From: CPC320 sp002684375
Lineage (GTDB): Bacteria > Pseudomonadota > Alphaproteobacteria > Rhodobacterales > Rhodobacteraceae
Direction of reading: 5' to 3'
DNA length: 64,000 bases
Assembly: GCA_965662545.1 (NCBI GenBank)
Contig: CBFIHZ010000009.1
Coordinates: 41,158-105,157 of the forward strand
This document shows, one piece after another, positions 16,996 through 25,330 of the stretch (the first letter of the stretch is position 1; every line of letters begins with the position of its first letter). The notes under the pieces are model-generated. The model was not told the DNA's origin. It did not search any database and saw only the letters and a list, made by a program, of their open reading frames with translations. A program made the translations under genes and the position numbers.

Positions 16996-19319
16996 TGCGT
17001 CGGGCTTGTCTGGCATTTATTTCAGCGCTTTGCCTAATGATCTTTATGTTCGCGGGTGTGGCTGGTCCGGGCTTGGCCCAAGATGCTGAGATTGCGCCTG
17101 ATTATGTGGAGTGGCGAAGCGTTTCTGAGCGCTCAGAAAGACTGATTGAGCGCGGGCGGGCCTCGAAAGGGGTCTTGGAACGTCGCCGGCAAACGCTTGC
17201 AGAATGGCGCACGCAATTTTCAAGTGCCCGCGAGGAAAATAAAATTCGCATCAGTACTTTGCGATCCCAATTGGCGACATTAGGCCCTGTGGCCGAGGAC
17301 GGCAGTGATCCTATCGAGATTACGCGCCGCCGCGCTGAATTAAATATGAAGATCAGCGTTTTGGTGGTTCCGGGGCTGACGGCGCAAGAAGCGTATAATC
17401 ATGCAGATGGCCTGATCCAAGAAATTGATGCAATGATCCGGACCCAACAGACAGAGCGGCTGTTTTCTCTGGGGCCCAGCCCGCTGAGCCCCGCGATGTG
17501 GCAGCCGACCTTGATCGGGATTCTGCAATCATTTTCGCAATGGAAACTGGAAATTTCGCGTGCGGTATCCGCTGATATTACCCCGATCGAGCGCTTGGAA
17601 ACCTTTTTGTTTACGGGGTTTTACCTTTTGATCGGGTTGGTAATGCTGGTGCGTGGTGGACATTGGGTCGAGGCCGCTGGGCAGGCCTTGAGCCGGCGAG
17701 GCCGCGAACAGACAGAAGTCTGGCGGTTTTTAATTTCGATTGGAAGACTTGTGCTACCTGTCGCAGCCCTGTTTGCGTTGAGTGTCGGTTTGTCAGAGCC
17801 GGGGCTGTTGGGGCGCCGCAGCGCGCTGATTTTGGAAAGCTTGCCGCTCTGGGCTATTGGCTTTGTCAGTCTCAGATGGGTCAGTGGACAATTATTGATT
17901 GCTGACGAAGGCCGGGCCTTTTTGCAGTTTGCCGACCCTATTCGTGTTCGTCTGCATCACTATGCGCTTTTGATCACTTTGGTCATGCTGGGGCATAATG
18001 CGGTATTTGCGGTGCTGTTCTCTGATCTTGCCTTTGACGGGCTAAGCGCAGTCCTGTCATTACCATTTATTGTTGTTCTGGGAATTTTGCTATTTCGGGT
18101 TGGGTATTTTTTTAAGTCGGCGCCTGTTTCTGACAATCAGTTTCGCAGCGCTGGGTCTGTACGCGAACGGGTAATACGCTTTGTTGGGCGTGGGATTGTT
18201 TTTGTGGCCTTTGCAGCGCCGATTCTGGCGGCCATCGGCTATCAGCATGCCGCAGAATTTGTCTTATTCAATACAATAGAGACCTTGGTTTTACTTGCGG
18301 TATTGTTGGTCTTTCTCAAGTTTCTAACCGCATTGTACGGGCTGGTGATGCGCGGCGCAGTTTCTGTCGAAGACAGTCTGGTGCCTGTACTATTGGCGCT
18401 AGCACTCTGTGCGCTGGCCGTGCCAGTCCTGGCTTTAATTTGGGGCGCAAGGGTCGCGGAGCTGACCGAAATCTGGGCACAGTTTAATGCCGGAATCATG
18501 CTAGGCGACGCGCGGCTTTCGCCGATCGATTTTCTGGCCTTCGCACTGATTTTTATGGCGGGCTATATGATCACCCGTCTGATGCAAGGGGCTTTGCGCA
18601 ACAGCGTTTTGCCCAAGACGAAAATTGAGATTGGCGCCCAAAATGCCATCACTGCCGGCGTGGGTTATGTTGGGATTTTTCTGGCGGCGTTAATTGCGAT
18701 CAGTAGCGCTGGGCTAAACCTATCGTCGTTGGCAATTGTGGCCGGTGCTCTGTCGGTCGGTATCGGCTTTGGTCTCCAAAACATCGTGTCTAATTTTGTC
18801 TCGGGGATCATCTTGTTGATCGAGCGCCCTATCACCGAGGGTGACTGGATCGAAGTTGCTGGTTACATGGGGTATGTGCGCGACATCTCGGTACGCTCCA
18901 CCCGGATCGAAACCTTTGATCGAACGGATGTGATCGTACCCAACGCCGATCTGGTGTCTGGGGTGGTCACGAATTGGACCCGCGGCAACACGGTGGGGCG
19001 GGTCATCGTTTCAGTAGGTGTGGCTTATGGCACTGACACCCGCAGGGTTGAAGCGGTCTTGCGCGAAATTGCCGAAGCGCACCCTTTGGTCATGACCGAG
19101 CCGGCTCCATCGGTGGTTTTTCAGGGTTTTGGTGCAAACTCTATGGATTTCGAGGTTCGGGCTATTTTGCGGGATGTGAATTGGTCTTTATCTGCCAAGT
19201 CTGATATCAACCATGAAATTGCCAAGCGATTTGCTGAAGAAGGGATTGAAATTCCTTTTCCACAGCGCGACGTTTGGCTGCGTAATCCACAATCGCTCAA
19301 GGAAAACCCCGCGTCATGA
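16995..19319 (+). CDS. MscS-family mechanosensitive channel with DUF3772-like N-terminal region
   Basis: The 774-residue protein starts with a signal peptide or anchor (ending near FAGVAGPGLAQ), then a charged periplasmic helical region of about 170 residues. Some nine to eleven membrane helices follow, then the MscS core. The core shows GALSVGIGFGLQNIVSNFVS, the pore-lining helix, then IERPITEGDWIEVAGYMGYV of the beta domain and a C-terminal cytoplasmic domain. Large MscS proteins of this kind release solutes under hypo-osmotic shock. It overlaps cysK by one base and alaX by four, so all four genes from trgB on probably form one transcript. Confidence 0.9.
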   Translation: MRRACLAFISALCLMIFMFAGVAGPGLAQDAEIAPDYVEWRSVSERSERLIERGRASKGVLERRRQTLAEWRTQFSSAREENKIRISTLRSQLATLGPVAEDGSDPIEITRRRAELNMKISVLVVPGLTAQEAYNHADGLIQEIDAMIRTQQTERLFSLGPSPLSPAMWQPTLIGILQSFSQWKLEISRAVSADITPIERLETFLFTGFYLLIGLVMLVRGGHWVEAAGQALSRRGREQTEVWRFLISIGRLVLPVAALFALSVGLSEPGLLGRRSALILESLPLWAIGFVSLRWVSGQLLIADEGRAFLQFADPIRVRLHHYALLITLVMLGHNAVFAVLFSDLAFDGLSAVLSLPFIVVLGILLFRVGYFFKSAPVSDNQFRSAGSVRERVIRFVGRGIVFVAFAAPILAAIGYQHAAEFVLFNTIETLVLLAVLLVFLKFLTALYGLVMRGAVSVEDSLVPVLLALALCALAVPVLALIWGARVAELTEIWAQFNAGIMLGDARLSPIDFLAFALIFMAGYMITRLMQGALRNSVLPKTKIEIGAQNAITAGVGYVGIFLAALIAISSAGLNLSSLAIVAGALSVGIGFGLQNIVSNFVSGIILLIERPITEGDWIEVAGYMGYVRDISVRSTRIETFDRTDVIVPNADLVSGVVTNWTRGNTVGRVIVSVGVAYGTDTRRVEAVLREIAEAHPLVMTEPAPSVVFQGFGANSMDFEVRAILRDVNWSLSAKSDINHEIAKRFAEEGIEIPFPQRDVWLRNPQSLKENPAS

Positions 19320-20035
19320 CCGAGTTGCTTTTTCTGCAAGATGCCTATCAGCGCGAACATCGCTGTCTGGTCACCGCCCATACGCCGGAAGGTGGCTTGG
19401 TCTTGGAACGTTCTATTTTTTATCCGACAGGGGGTGGGCAACCTGGTGACAGTGGCACCATCCATTGGCAGAGTGGGCAACTGAAGGTTGCGACAACCGT
19501 TAAAGGCCATGATGGCGCTGTTGTCTTACTGGCGGCGGAACCTGGGTGCCTCCCACCTGTGGGGGCTGAGGTTTTTCAAGACTTGGACTGGGATAGGCGC
19601 TACCGCATGATGCAGATGCACACGGCATTGCATCTGCTGTCCGTGGTCATTCCATTGCCGGTAACTGGTGGTGCGGTTGGTAGTGAAAAAGGTAGGCTTG
19701 ATTTTGATATGCCGGATGCTCCGCCAGAGAAAGCAGTTCTGCAATCAGATTTAAACGCCCTGATTGCTCGGGATTTACCTGTGACTGACAGTTGGATCAG
19801 CGACCAACAATTGCTGGATAACCCGCAATTGATCAAGACGATGTCGGTCAAGCCGCCGGTTGGGGCCGGGCAGGTGCGTCTGGTGCAGATCGGTGAAGAG
19901 CAGGCTCGGATTGATCTGCAGCCCTGCGGAGGCACTCATGTTGCACGCACGGGAGAGATTATGCCGTTGCTTGTTGCGAAGATTGAGAAAAAGGGACGTC
20001 AAAACCGGCGTGTCACTCTGCGCTTCACGGGGTGA
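19316..20035 (+). CDS. alaX: Alanyl-tRNA editing protein AlaX
   Basis: This 239-residue stand-alone editing domain hydrolyses Ser-tRNA(Ala) or Gly-tRNA(Ala) made in error by alanyl-tRNA synthetase. The zinc site is intact: His102 and His106 in QMHTALHLL, Cys204 and His208 in QPCGGTHVARTGEI. An N-terminal beta-barrel part includes ERSIFYPTGGGQPGDSG. Length fits the AlaX-M class. It overlaps the MscS gene by four bases (ATGA). A tRNA-Ser gene follows about 100 bp later; that closeness may be chance. Confidence 0.92.
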   Translation: MTELLFLQDAYQREHRCLVTAHTPEGGLVLERSIFYPTGGGQPGDSGTIHWQSGQLKVATTVKGHDGAVVLLAAEPGCLPPVGAEVFQDLDWDRRYRMMQMHTALHLLSVVIPLPVTGGAVGSEKGRLDFDMPDAPPEKAVLQSDLNALIARDLPVTDSWISDQQLLDNPQLIKTMSVKPPVGAGQVRLVQIGEEQARIDLQPCGGTHVARTGEIMPLLVAKIEKKGRQNRRVTLRFTG

Positions 20036-20131
20036 GTTGCCACAAGATTATGTGGATACTTGCGATTATTTTTCGTACGGTTACATTCTTGCTTGCACCT
20101 TGTTGGCGCTATCCCTTAAAAGCGTCGCCAC

Positions 20132-20221
20132 GGACAGGTGGCCGAGTGGTCGAAGGCGCACGCCTGGAAAGTGTGTAGGCGGGAGACCGTCTCCAGGGTT
20201 CGAATCCCTGTCTGTCCGCCA
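20132..20221 (+). tRNA. tRNA-Ser(GGA)
   Basis: A 90-base type II tRNA including an encoded CCA end. The acceptor stem is GGACAGG / TCTGTCC with one G-T pair, and the discriminator base is G as in serine tRNAs. The anticodon loop CTGGAAA has anticodon GGA at 20166-20168. The long variable arm (GGCGGGAGACCGTCT region) and the T loop TTCGAAT are clear. Confidence 0.97.
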
Positions 20222-20410
20222 TTATCATAAATATTATTACATTATATCAATTACTTGGGTAATTATTAGGCTATTTTGTAGCCATTTAGTAGCCATTATT
20301 TGCTAAACAACTTGAAGCGTAATGGTCGCCAAAGAACATTAAATATCAACGTTACACTCTTCACACAGATGAACCCTCTGCTAACATATCACTGTAAGTT
20401 GGAGTGACGA

Positions 20411-20590
20411 TTGCACCGGGCATATAAATATCGGCTTTATCCCACAGAGGAACAGGCTGCGCAGCTTAACCAGAGCTTTGCGGCGGTGCGCTGGGTTTAT
20501 AATGCGGCGCTTTTACAATGGACAACTTGTGACAGGGCGCATCGCACTGGCTTCTTTTATCAAGAAAGCTGGTTCTCAAAGCCAAAATAA
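20411..20590 (+). mobile_element. TnpB (IS200/IS605 OrfB) N-terminal fragment
   Basis: A TTG-started frame of 59 codons, with GGAG six bases ahead, encodes HRAYKYRLYPTEEQAAQLNQ then SFAAVRWVYNAALLQW, the characteristic N-terminal segment of TnpB proteins. It stops at 20590; the RuvC nuclease and zinc-finger parts (about 320 residues) are missing, as is any omega-RNA or right end. It lies about 190 bp downstream of tRNA-Ser, a common landing zone for mobile DNA. It is a dead remnant. Confidence 0.7.
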
Positions 20591-20591
20591 A

Positions 20592-20620
20592 AAAAGGGCC
20601 CACATTACGCGAGCCCTTTT
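20592..20620 (-). terminator. Intrinsic terminator of flagellin copy 2
   Basis: On the minus strand AAAAGGGC pairs with GCCCTTTT around a 13-base loop and is followed by further T residues, 28 bases after the flagellin stop codon. It also has an A/T-rich flank on the other side, so it could act in both directions. Confidence 0.75.
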
Positions 20621-20647
20621 GTTAGCCGTGCCCAGCTATATGCTATG

Positions 20648-21559
20648 TTAACTTCTCAGTAGACCTAAAACATTTGCTTGTGATGCATTGGCCTGAGCTA
20701 GCATAGCGGTTGACGCTTGTTGTAAGATTTGATTCTTGGCCAAATTAGTCGTTTCTATGGCATAGTCAGCATCTTCAATCCTACCTTGAGCTGAAGATAA
20801 GTTTGCGGACATATTCGTGAGATTATTTACAGTATGATTGAGGCGATTAGATACAGCTCCCAATTCAGATCTTTGCGTATTTACAGTTTTGATGGCCTCG
20901 TCAATTAGACCAATAGCGGCCTCAGCATTGCCAGTAGCTGTAGTTGCGGCTCCACCATCATCATGATCAGCAGTGGCATCTGCGTCCGCGACAACCAAAA
21001 CCAAGTTTTTGTTTGTGGCGTTGTTTAGGTCTAGGGTTTCAGCGTCCATTGCTGCAATTGTAACTGATATTTGGTTCTGTGTTCCGGTCGCAGATCCAAC
21101 CTGAAAAGAAAACGTTGAACTGGAGTTTGCGGTACCGTCACCATCTAACAGGTCAGTTCCTGCCCAAGTAGTTACTCCTGCAATGCGATCTATCTCTTTG
21201 ACCATTGCATCCATCTCTGTCTGCAGATTTAGGCGGTCTTGAGTGTTGTTGGTGTCGTTTGCTGCTTGCACTGCGATTTCACGCATCCGTTGCAGGACAT
21301 TCTCTACTTCTTTGTGCGCGCCTTCTGCGGTAGCGATTAATGCCTGACCGTCTAATGCATTACGCACACTCTGGTTGGTCCCGCGTACTTCTGCAGACAA
21401 ACGAGAAGAGATTGCAATTCCAGCAGCATCATCTGAGGCAGAATTGATACGTTTCCCGGTGGACAGCCTCTCCATAGAGGTTTCCATGCTTCTGGCGCTG
21501 ATGCTTGCCGCTTCGGCGGCACGCATAGCAGCGTTATTCGTTCCTATTGATAAAGACAT
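20648..21559 (-). CDS. Flagellin (orphan copy 2)
   Basis: The 303-residue product shows complete flagellin termini: MSLSIGTNNAAMRAAEAASI, MERLSTGKRINSASDDAAGI and VLQRMREIAVQAANDTNNTQ at the front, NRLNHTVNNLTNMSANLSSA and AMLAQANASQANVLGLLRS at the back, with a short acidic central part (DADATADHDDGG). The ATG at 21559 has GGAG nine bases ahead; an upstream frame extension to 21595 is not needed. It resembles copy 1 at 4.3 kb in the end domains but differs in the middle. It lies next to a TnpB scrap, again away from other flagellar genes, with its own terminator. Confidence 0.94.
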   Translation of the reverse strand: MSLSIGTNNAAMRAAEAASISARSMETSMERLSTGKRINSASDDAAGIAISSRLSAEVRGTNQSVRNALDGQALIATAEGAHKEVENVLQRMREIAVQAANDTNNTQDRLNLQTEMDAMVKEIDRIAGVTTWAGTDLLDGDGTANSSSTFSFQVGSATGTQNQISVTIAAMDAETLDLNNATNKNLVLVVADADATADHDDGGAATTATGNAEAAIGLIDEAIKTVNTQRSELGAVSNRLNHTVNNLTNMSANLSSAQGRIEDADYAIETTNLAKNQILQQASTAMLAQANASQANVLGLLRS

Positions 21560-22202
21560 TTGGCACAACTCCGTACTTTTATCCGACTGCACCAAACAGC
21601 TTCAGCTGACTGGGCAGGTTGTTGAGATTTAGTACAATGAAAATGAAGACGACAACGTCAGCTGCCAAAATCACCATCAAGGGAGTCCGTAGATTTTCAC
21701 TTCTCGGTTAGGGTGCGGTATCATGCTAAAGATGTTAAGATAAAAGATTACCTATAAAAAATGGATGTAAATATGACGTTGAAAGCGCGGCTTTTAAACC
21801 TGAATCCACTTTAGACCTGGTCAACCCGCTGGTGATTGCAAGGCCAGCGGTATCACGTCGAAACGCGACGATGTCGTGTCGTCATATCTTGTCTCCTTTA
21901 TAGCAAACATTGTTCGAAAGAGATCGGAATAGAACCGCGACAAGACGAGGGCGCATTCGCCCCATAATGCCACTGTCCATTCCTGAGAAAATATCGTTTT
22001 ATTAAATCGTGGGATTAACCGCCCGACATGATGAGGGTGACTAAACCGGTTAAAAATTTTTCATAAACGGTCGTTCTTTTCTCCGATAGGTCAGACTTTT
22101 GCATATGGTGTCATTGTCCAACTCGGGGTTAAAGCTCTGAGAATGCCCCTTGTTTGATAAAAGACCTCAAACAATACACTTTGAAAGAGGAGAGAAACTA
22201 AA
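21560..22202. other. Gene-free stretch of about 640 bp
   Basis: No gene is supported. It should contain the flagellin promoter; CGGATAA near 21574-21580 on the minus strand is reminiscent of a flagellar sigma28 -10 element but no matching -35 was found. A stem CCGCTGG / CCAGCGG lies near 21828-21853. A minus-strand ATG with a good ribosome site near 21880 opens only about ten codons. Confidence 0.35.
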
Positions 22203-22514
22203 TTGTATATTTCAAACAATGCAGTAATTGCAAATTTAGCTCCTCAAGCCATGCGTCCCCTGTCGCGTGTGAAAAAATTAAGTGAGTCTCAAAGTGGAGA
22301 CGATTTTGAGCCGGACGAAAGCAACACTGTACCGAGCAGGTCAAATACACCCCTGGCGACCCCCCGCAGTGCATTAGAACAGGAAATGCTAGAGCAAATT
22401 CTTGAGATGATCAGCTCGAACAAATTTGACGACAAAGCAATTGATGACATGAAGAACCTCCTCAGTGAGGATGGGAATGGGACAGTCGGCAATCTTATTG
22501 ATGTCGGTGCATAA
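22203..22514 (+). CDS. Small hypothetical protein, 103 residues
   Basis: Not recognised. A TTG start follows a good ribosome site (GAGGAGAG, ten bases upstream). The product is soluble and acidic, with a polar, Ser/Pro-rich middle (SQSGDDFEPDESNTVPSRSN) and a helical C-terminal part (LEQEMLEQILEMISSNKFDD) ending in a flexible tail. No signal peptide or cysteine. It lies about 640 bp from the flagellin start, pointing away from it. A flagellar accessory role is only a guess from position. Confidence 0.5.
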   Translation: MYISNNAVIANLAPQAMRPLSRVKKLSESQSGDDFEPDESNTVPSRSNTPLATPRSALEQEMLEQILEMISSNKFDDKAIDDMKNLLSEDGNGTVGNLIDVGA

Positions 22515-22671
22515 ATTTTAAAGCCTAGGATTGCACGGTTCGAACTTTGGACATTTACCAAATTCGAAAAACGATTCTACCAAGATCTCTTTTTAAGCAC
22601 TGCGTGAGAAATAACGACGTTACTTTAAATGTTTTCGTTTGGTTTTTGCTCTTGTGTTGTTTGGCTGTAGG

Positions 22672-22917
22672 CTATTCACACGCCGCAATTGCGGTGGTCA
22701 TTCCCATGCCCGTGGTAAGATTTACCAGCGGGACTACAGCCGCCGCCGCTTTGCAATCGGCTTTGGTTGCTGGAGATGGTTTGATCACTGGAGTTGGATC
22801 TGCTGTTTTTTTTGTAATGATAGCAGGATCCTTTTCAGCAGACATAAAGGTATAAACCACCCCACCACCAACCACTAAGGCAATTGATAAACCACCGATA
22901 ATAAGAGCATTTTTCAT
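22672..22917 (-). CDS. Small single-span membrane protein, 81 residues
   Basis: Not recognised. It starts MKNALIIGGLSIALVVGGGV, a clear N-terminal membrane anchor, followed by a periplasmic tail of about 55 residues with Pro/Lys-rich spacing (DPTPVIKPSPATKADC). The ribosome site is weak. A frame on the opposite strand (22547-22855) also contains a hydrophobic segment, so the coding strand is not certain; this one has the more natural composition. Confidence 0.4.
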   Translation of the reverse strand: MKNALIIGGLSIALVVGGGVVYTFMSAEKDPAIITKKTADPTPVIKPSPATKADCKAAAAVVPLVNLTTGMGMTTAIAACE

Positions 22918-23298
22918 ACTTTTATCTAAACCTATTCAGAGGATAAAAGTAAAGAGCCACGCGCTTGTCGTCGGCGTTATTCTGATCACCTCGCGTTGGA
23001 ATAGTTTTGCCATTCAACGATGACCGATAATTTTTTTGATGAGTTCTAAAAAAAAGATGTTTTAAAAAATCATTGTCGTACACTGCAACTTGTTTATTGG
23101 AATCAGTTCCCTTTCTTAGATTAATACGGTGAATTTTCTGACAGAGATGAAAACTCGCCGCTTAATGTAGATATATCCTCGTTTATTTCTGAACAGGTTT
23201 AAAGAGTGATTGTCACAGTATTTTGGCCTAGCAAGCCGGTCTTGATACTGGATACAAGAGATAAATTCCGTAATGGGTTATTTCAACTGTGTAACTGT
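22918..23298. other. AT-rich gene-free stretch
   Basis: No gene, repeat or RNA is supported here. It lies upstream of the paired dyads in front of dctP. Confidence 0.4.
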
Positions 23299-23299
23299 T

Positions 23300-23352
23300 T
23301 GTGCGAAAAATCACACAGTTAGCGCCAACAATTGTGCGGATTTTCGCACAAT
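23300..23352 (+). promoter_or_regulatory. Two tandem dyads upstream of dctP, candidate activator sites
   Basis: A perfect dyad ATTGTGCG-N6-CGCACAAT occupies 23331-23352. A second, imperfect one (TGTGCG-N6-CACACA, one mismatch) occupies 23300-23317. Their centres are 33 bp apart, about three helical turns, so bound dimers would face the same side. They lie 190-240 bp upstream of dctP, a typical distance for an enhancer-like activator. The TGTGCG...CGCACA pattern resembles sites I associate with dicarboxylate regulators of the DctD type, but no sigma54 promoter was found and no regulator gene is nearby. Confidence 0.5.
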
Positions 23353-23542
23353 GCCGCGATGCAGTGCGCGCTGGTATCGAGGTCACATTAAAAAACATAA
23401 ATATTATTAGGTAATTATGCGAAACTCGTTGCAGCTCTCGCAGTCTGTTGTGTTCTCTCTCTGGACTATGGTCAAATTCGCCTAGGGGTGCTGACGCATC
23501 ACCACGAGAGACATTATTTAGACAGACTGGGAGGAGACCCAC

Positions 23543-24544
23543 ATGAAATTATTGACTTCAGCCACGATTGCACTGGCTTTGACGGTTGCCGCGCAGGCTG
23601 CGTCGGCAAGCTGCGACGCAGGCGAGATGGTGATCAAGTTTAGCCATGTCACCAACACCGACAAACACCCCAAAGGTATAGCAGCCACGCTGTTACAAGA
23701 ACGGGTCAATGCAGAAATGAACGGCAAGGCCTGTCTTGAGGTTTTCCCGAACTCGACACTGTATAATGATAATAAAGTGCTCGAGGCAATGTTGCAGGGT
23801 GATGTACAACTGGCGGCGCCGTCGCTGTCAAAATTTGAAAAGTTTACCAAGCAGTTCCGTTTGTTCGATTTGCCGTTCATGTTCAAAAACATTGATGCGG
23901 TCGACGCATTTCAGGCCTCTGAGGCGGGTCAGGCGATGCTGGATAGCATGCAGCGCCGGGGCCTTCAGGGTTTGGCGTATTGGCACAATGGTATGAAACA
24001 AATGTCTGCCAGCAAACCTCTGGTGTCGCCCTCCGACGCCAATGGCTTGAAGTTCCGCGTTCAATCGTCTGACGTGCTGGTGGCACAAATGGAAGCCATC
24101 GGCGGTAGCCCGCAAAAAATGGCCTTTTCCGAAGTGTACGGCGCATTGCAGCAAGGGGTTGTTGATGGCCAAGAAAATACATGGTCGAACATCTATGGCA
24201 AAAAGTTCTTTGAAGTGCAGGATGGCGTTACCGAGACCAATCACGGTGTGATCGATTACCTGGTTGTAACCTCGGTAGATTGGCTCGACAGCCTTGACGG
24301 TGATGTGCGCGAGCAGTTCTTGACGATTATGGCTGAAGTGACCGAAACCCGCAATAAAGAGAGCTTTGCGGTTAACGAGTCAGCCAAAGAGGCGATTCTT
24401 GCCGCCGGTGGTGTCGTGCGTCAACTCAGCGCCGACCAGCGTCAAAACTGGGTTGATACCATGATGCCGGTCTGGTCAAAATTCTCGGGCGATGTCGGCC
24501 AAGACATGATTGACGCCGCGCAGGCGATCAACGCGGGGCTTTAA
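23543..24544 (+). CDS. dctP: TRAP transporter substrate-binding protein DctP
   Basis: The 333-residue periplasmic protein captures an organic acid for the DctQM membrane unit. It has a signal peptide cut after about residue 22 (MKLLTSATIALALTVAAQAA, then SA), and the family's conserved arginine in GLKFRVQSSD (Arg172), which salt-bridges the substrate carboxylate. The segment YGALQQGVVDGQENTWSNI is typical of DctP of C4-dicarboxylate systems. A strong ribosome site (GGGAGGAG) precedes the ATG. Malate, succinate or fumarate are likely ligands, though TRAP binding proteins vary. Paired dyads lie upstream and a terminator-like hairpin separates it from dctQ. Confidence 0.9.
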   Translation: MKLLTSATIALALTVAAQAASASCDAGEMVIKFSHVTNTDKHPKGIAATLLQERVNAEMNGKACLEVFPNSTLYNDNKVLEAMLQGDVQLAAPSLSKFEKFTKQFRLFDLPFMFKNIDAVDAFQASEAGQAMLDSMQRRGLQGLAYWHNGMKQMSASKPLVSPSDANGLKFRVQSSDVLVAQMEAIGGSPQKMAFSEVYGALQQGVVDGQENTWSNIYGKKFFEVQDGVTETNHGVIDYLVVTSVDWLDSLDGDVREQFLTIMAEVTETRNKESFAVNESAKEAILAAGGVVRQLSADQRQNWVDTMMPVWSKFSGDVGQDMIDAAQAINAGL

Positions 24545-24574
24545 AGCTGCGGTTTGACCCGCGCAATACTAACG

Positions 24575-24602
24575 GGCGGGCCAGAGACTTGGTCCGCCTT
24601 TT
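24575..24602 (+). terminator. Attenuating hairpin between dctP and dctQ
   Basis: GGCGGGCCA pairs with TGGTCCGCC (one G-T pair) around a 6-base loop and is followed by TTTT. It lies 30 bases after dctP and 32 before dctQ. Partial termination or 3' protection here would yield more binding protein than membrane protein, a common need in binding-protein-dependent uptake. Confidence 0.75.
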
Positions 24603-24634
24603 GACTGAACACCCAAACACTTGGGGAGACCGAG

Positions 24635-25330
24635 ATGCAACGCCATTGGTTGGACCACTTAGAGGAAACTGTGATCGGCGCCTTGCTGGGATTGATGACG
24701 GTTGTCACCTTTGCCAATGTAATTGCCCGGTTTGTCTTTAATTCAAATATTCTTTGGGCGCTTGAGTTGACGGTGTTTATGTTTGGCTGGCTGGTGCTGC
24801 TGGGGGCGTCTTACGCGGTTAAGATCCATGCCCACCTTGGCGTTGATGTGATTGTCAACGCCCTGCCTGTCGGGCCGCGTCGAACTCTGGCGCTAATATC
24901 GGTGGCATGCTGTCTGATTTTCGCCGCCCTGATGGTGAAAGGTGCCTATGATTATTGGGCGGTCTTCGCTGATCTACCACCCACTGCTGGCCGCTGGTTT
25001 CCGCTAGGATTTGAGGATAGATTTCGTAGCCAGTCGTTTTACGAGGTGCAAGATGTGCCAATGATTGCGCCGCTGCGGTTTCTAGAAGACCTGATCAATT
25101 ATGGCGACAGCTATGAAAAACTGCCAAAAGTGGTGCCCTATTTCGTTTTGCCGATATCTATGCTGCTGCTGCTGTTTCGCTTTGGGCAAGCCGCTGTTGC
25201 CATTTGGACTGGCAAAATGGATCGTTTGGTGGCCAGCCATGAAGTCGAAGAGGATCTTGAGCAGATGCAGGCGAACCAAAATGAGACCAAGCTGGCAACC
25301 ACCAAGAAAGCCGCGGGAGAGCAGAACTGA
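24635..25330 (+). CDS. dctQ: TRAP transporter small membrane subunit DctQ
   Basis: The 231-residue protein has four membrane helices, with the conserved NVIARFVFNSNILWALELT near residues 28-46 and GASYAVKIHAHLGVDVIVN after helix 2. A longer than usual extramembrane segment (about residues 115-150) lies between helices 3 and 4. DctQ pairs with DctM to form the sodium-driven transporter. A GGGGAG ribosome site stands before the ATG. Its stop overlaps the dctM start by one base. Confidence 0.9.
   Translation: MQRHWLDHLEETVIGALLGLMTVVTFANVIARFVFNSNILWALELTVFMFGWLVLLGASYAVKIHAHLGVDVIVNALPVGPRRTLALISVACCLIFAALMVKGAYDYWAVFADLPPTAGRWFPLGFEDRFRSQSFYEVQDVPMIAPLRFLEDLINYGDSYEKLPKVVPYFVLPISMLLLLFRFGQAAVAIWTGKMDRLVASHEVEEDLEQMQANQNETKLATTKKAAGEQN

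Noticed and set aside
20411..20590. A possible working TnpB RNA-guided nuclease
   Set aside because: Only 59 residues are left; no RuvC domain, no zinc finger, no right end or guide RNA region.
22547..22855. A plus-strand gene of 102 residues with a hydrophobic segment
   Set aside because: It overlaps the minus-strand frame at 22672-22917, lacks a ribosome site, and its tail is the antisense of a more natural anchor protein; not settled.
23353..23542. Sigma54 promoter for dctPQM
   Set aside because: No GG-N10-GC pattern with the flanking consensus was found between the dyads and dctP.
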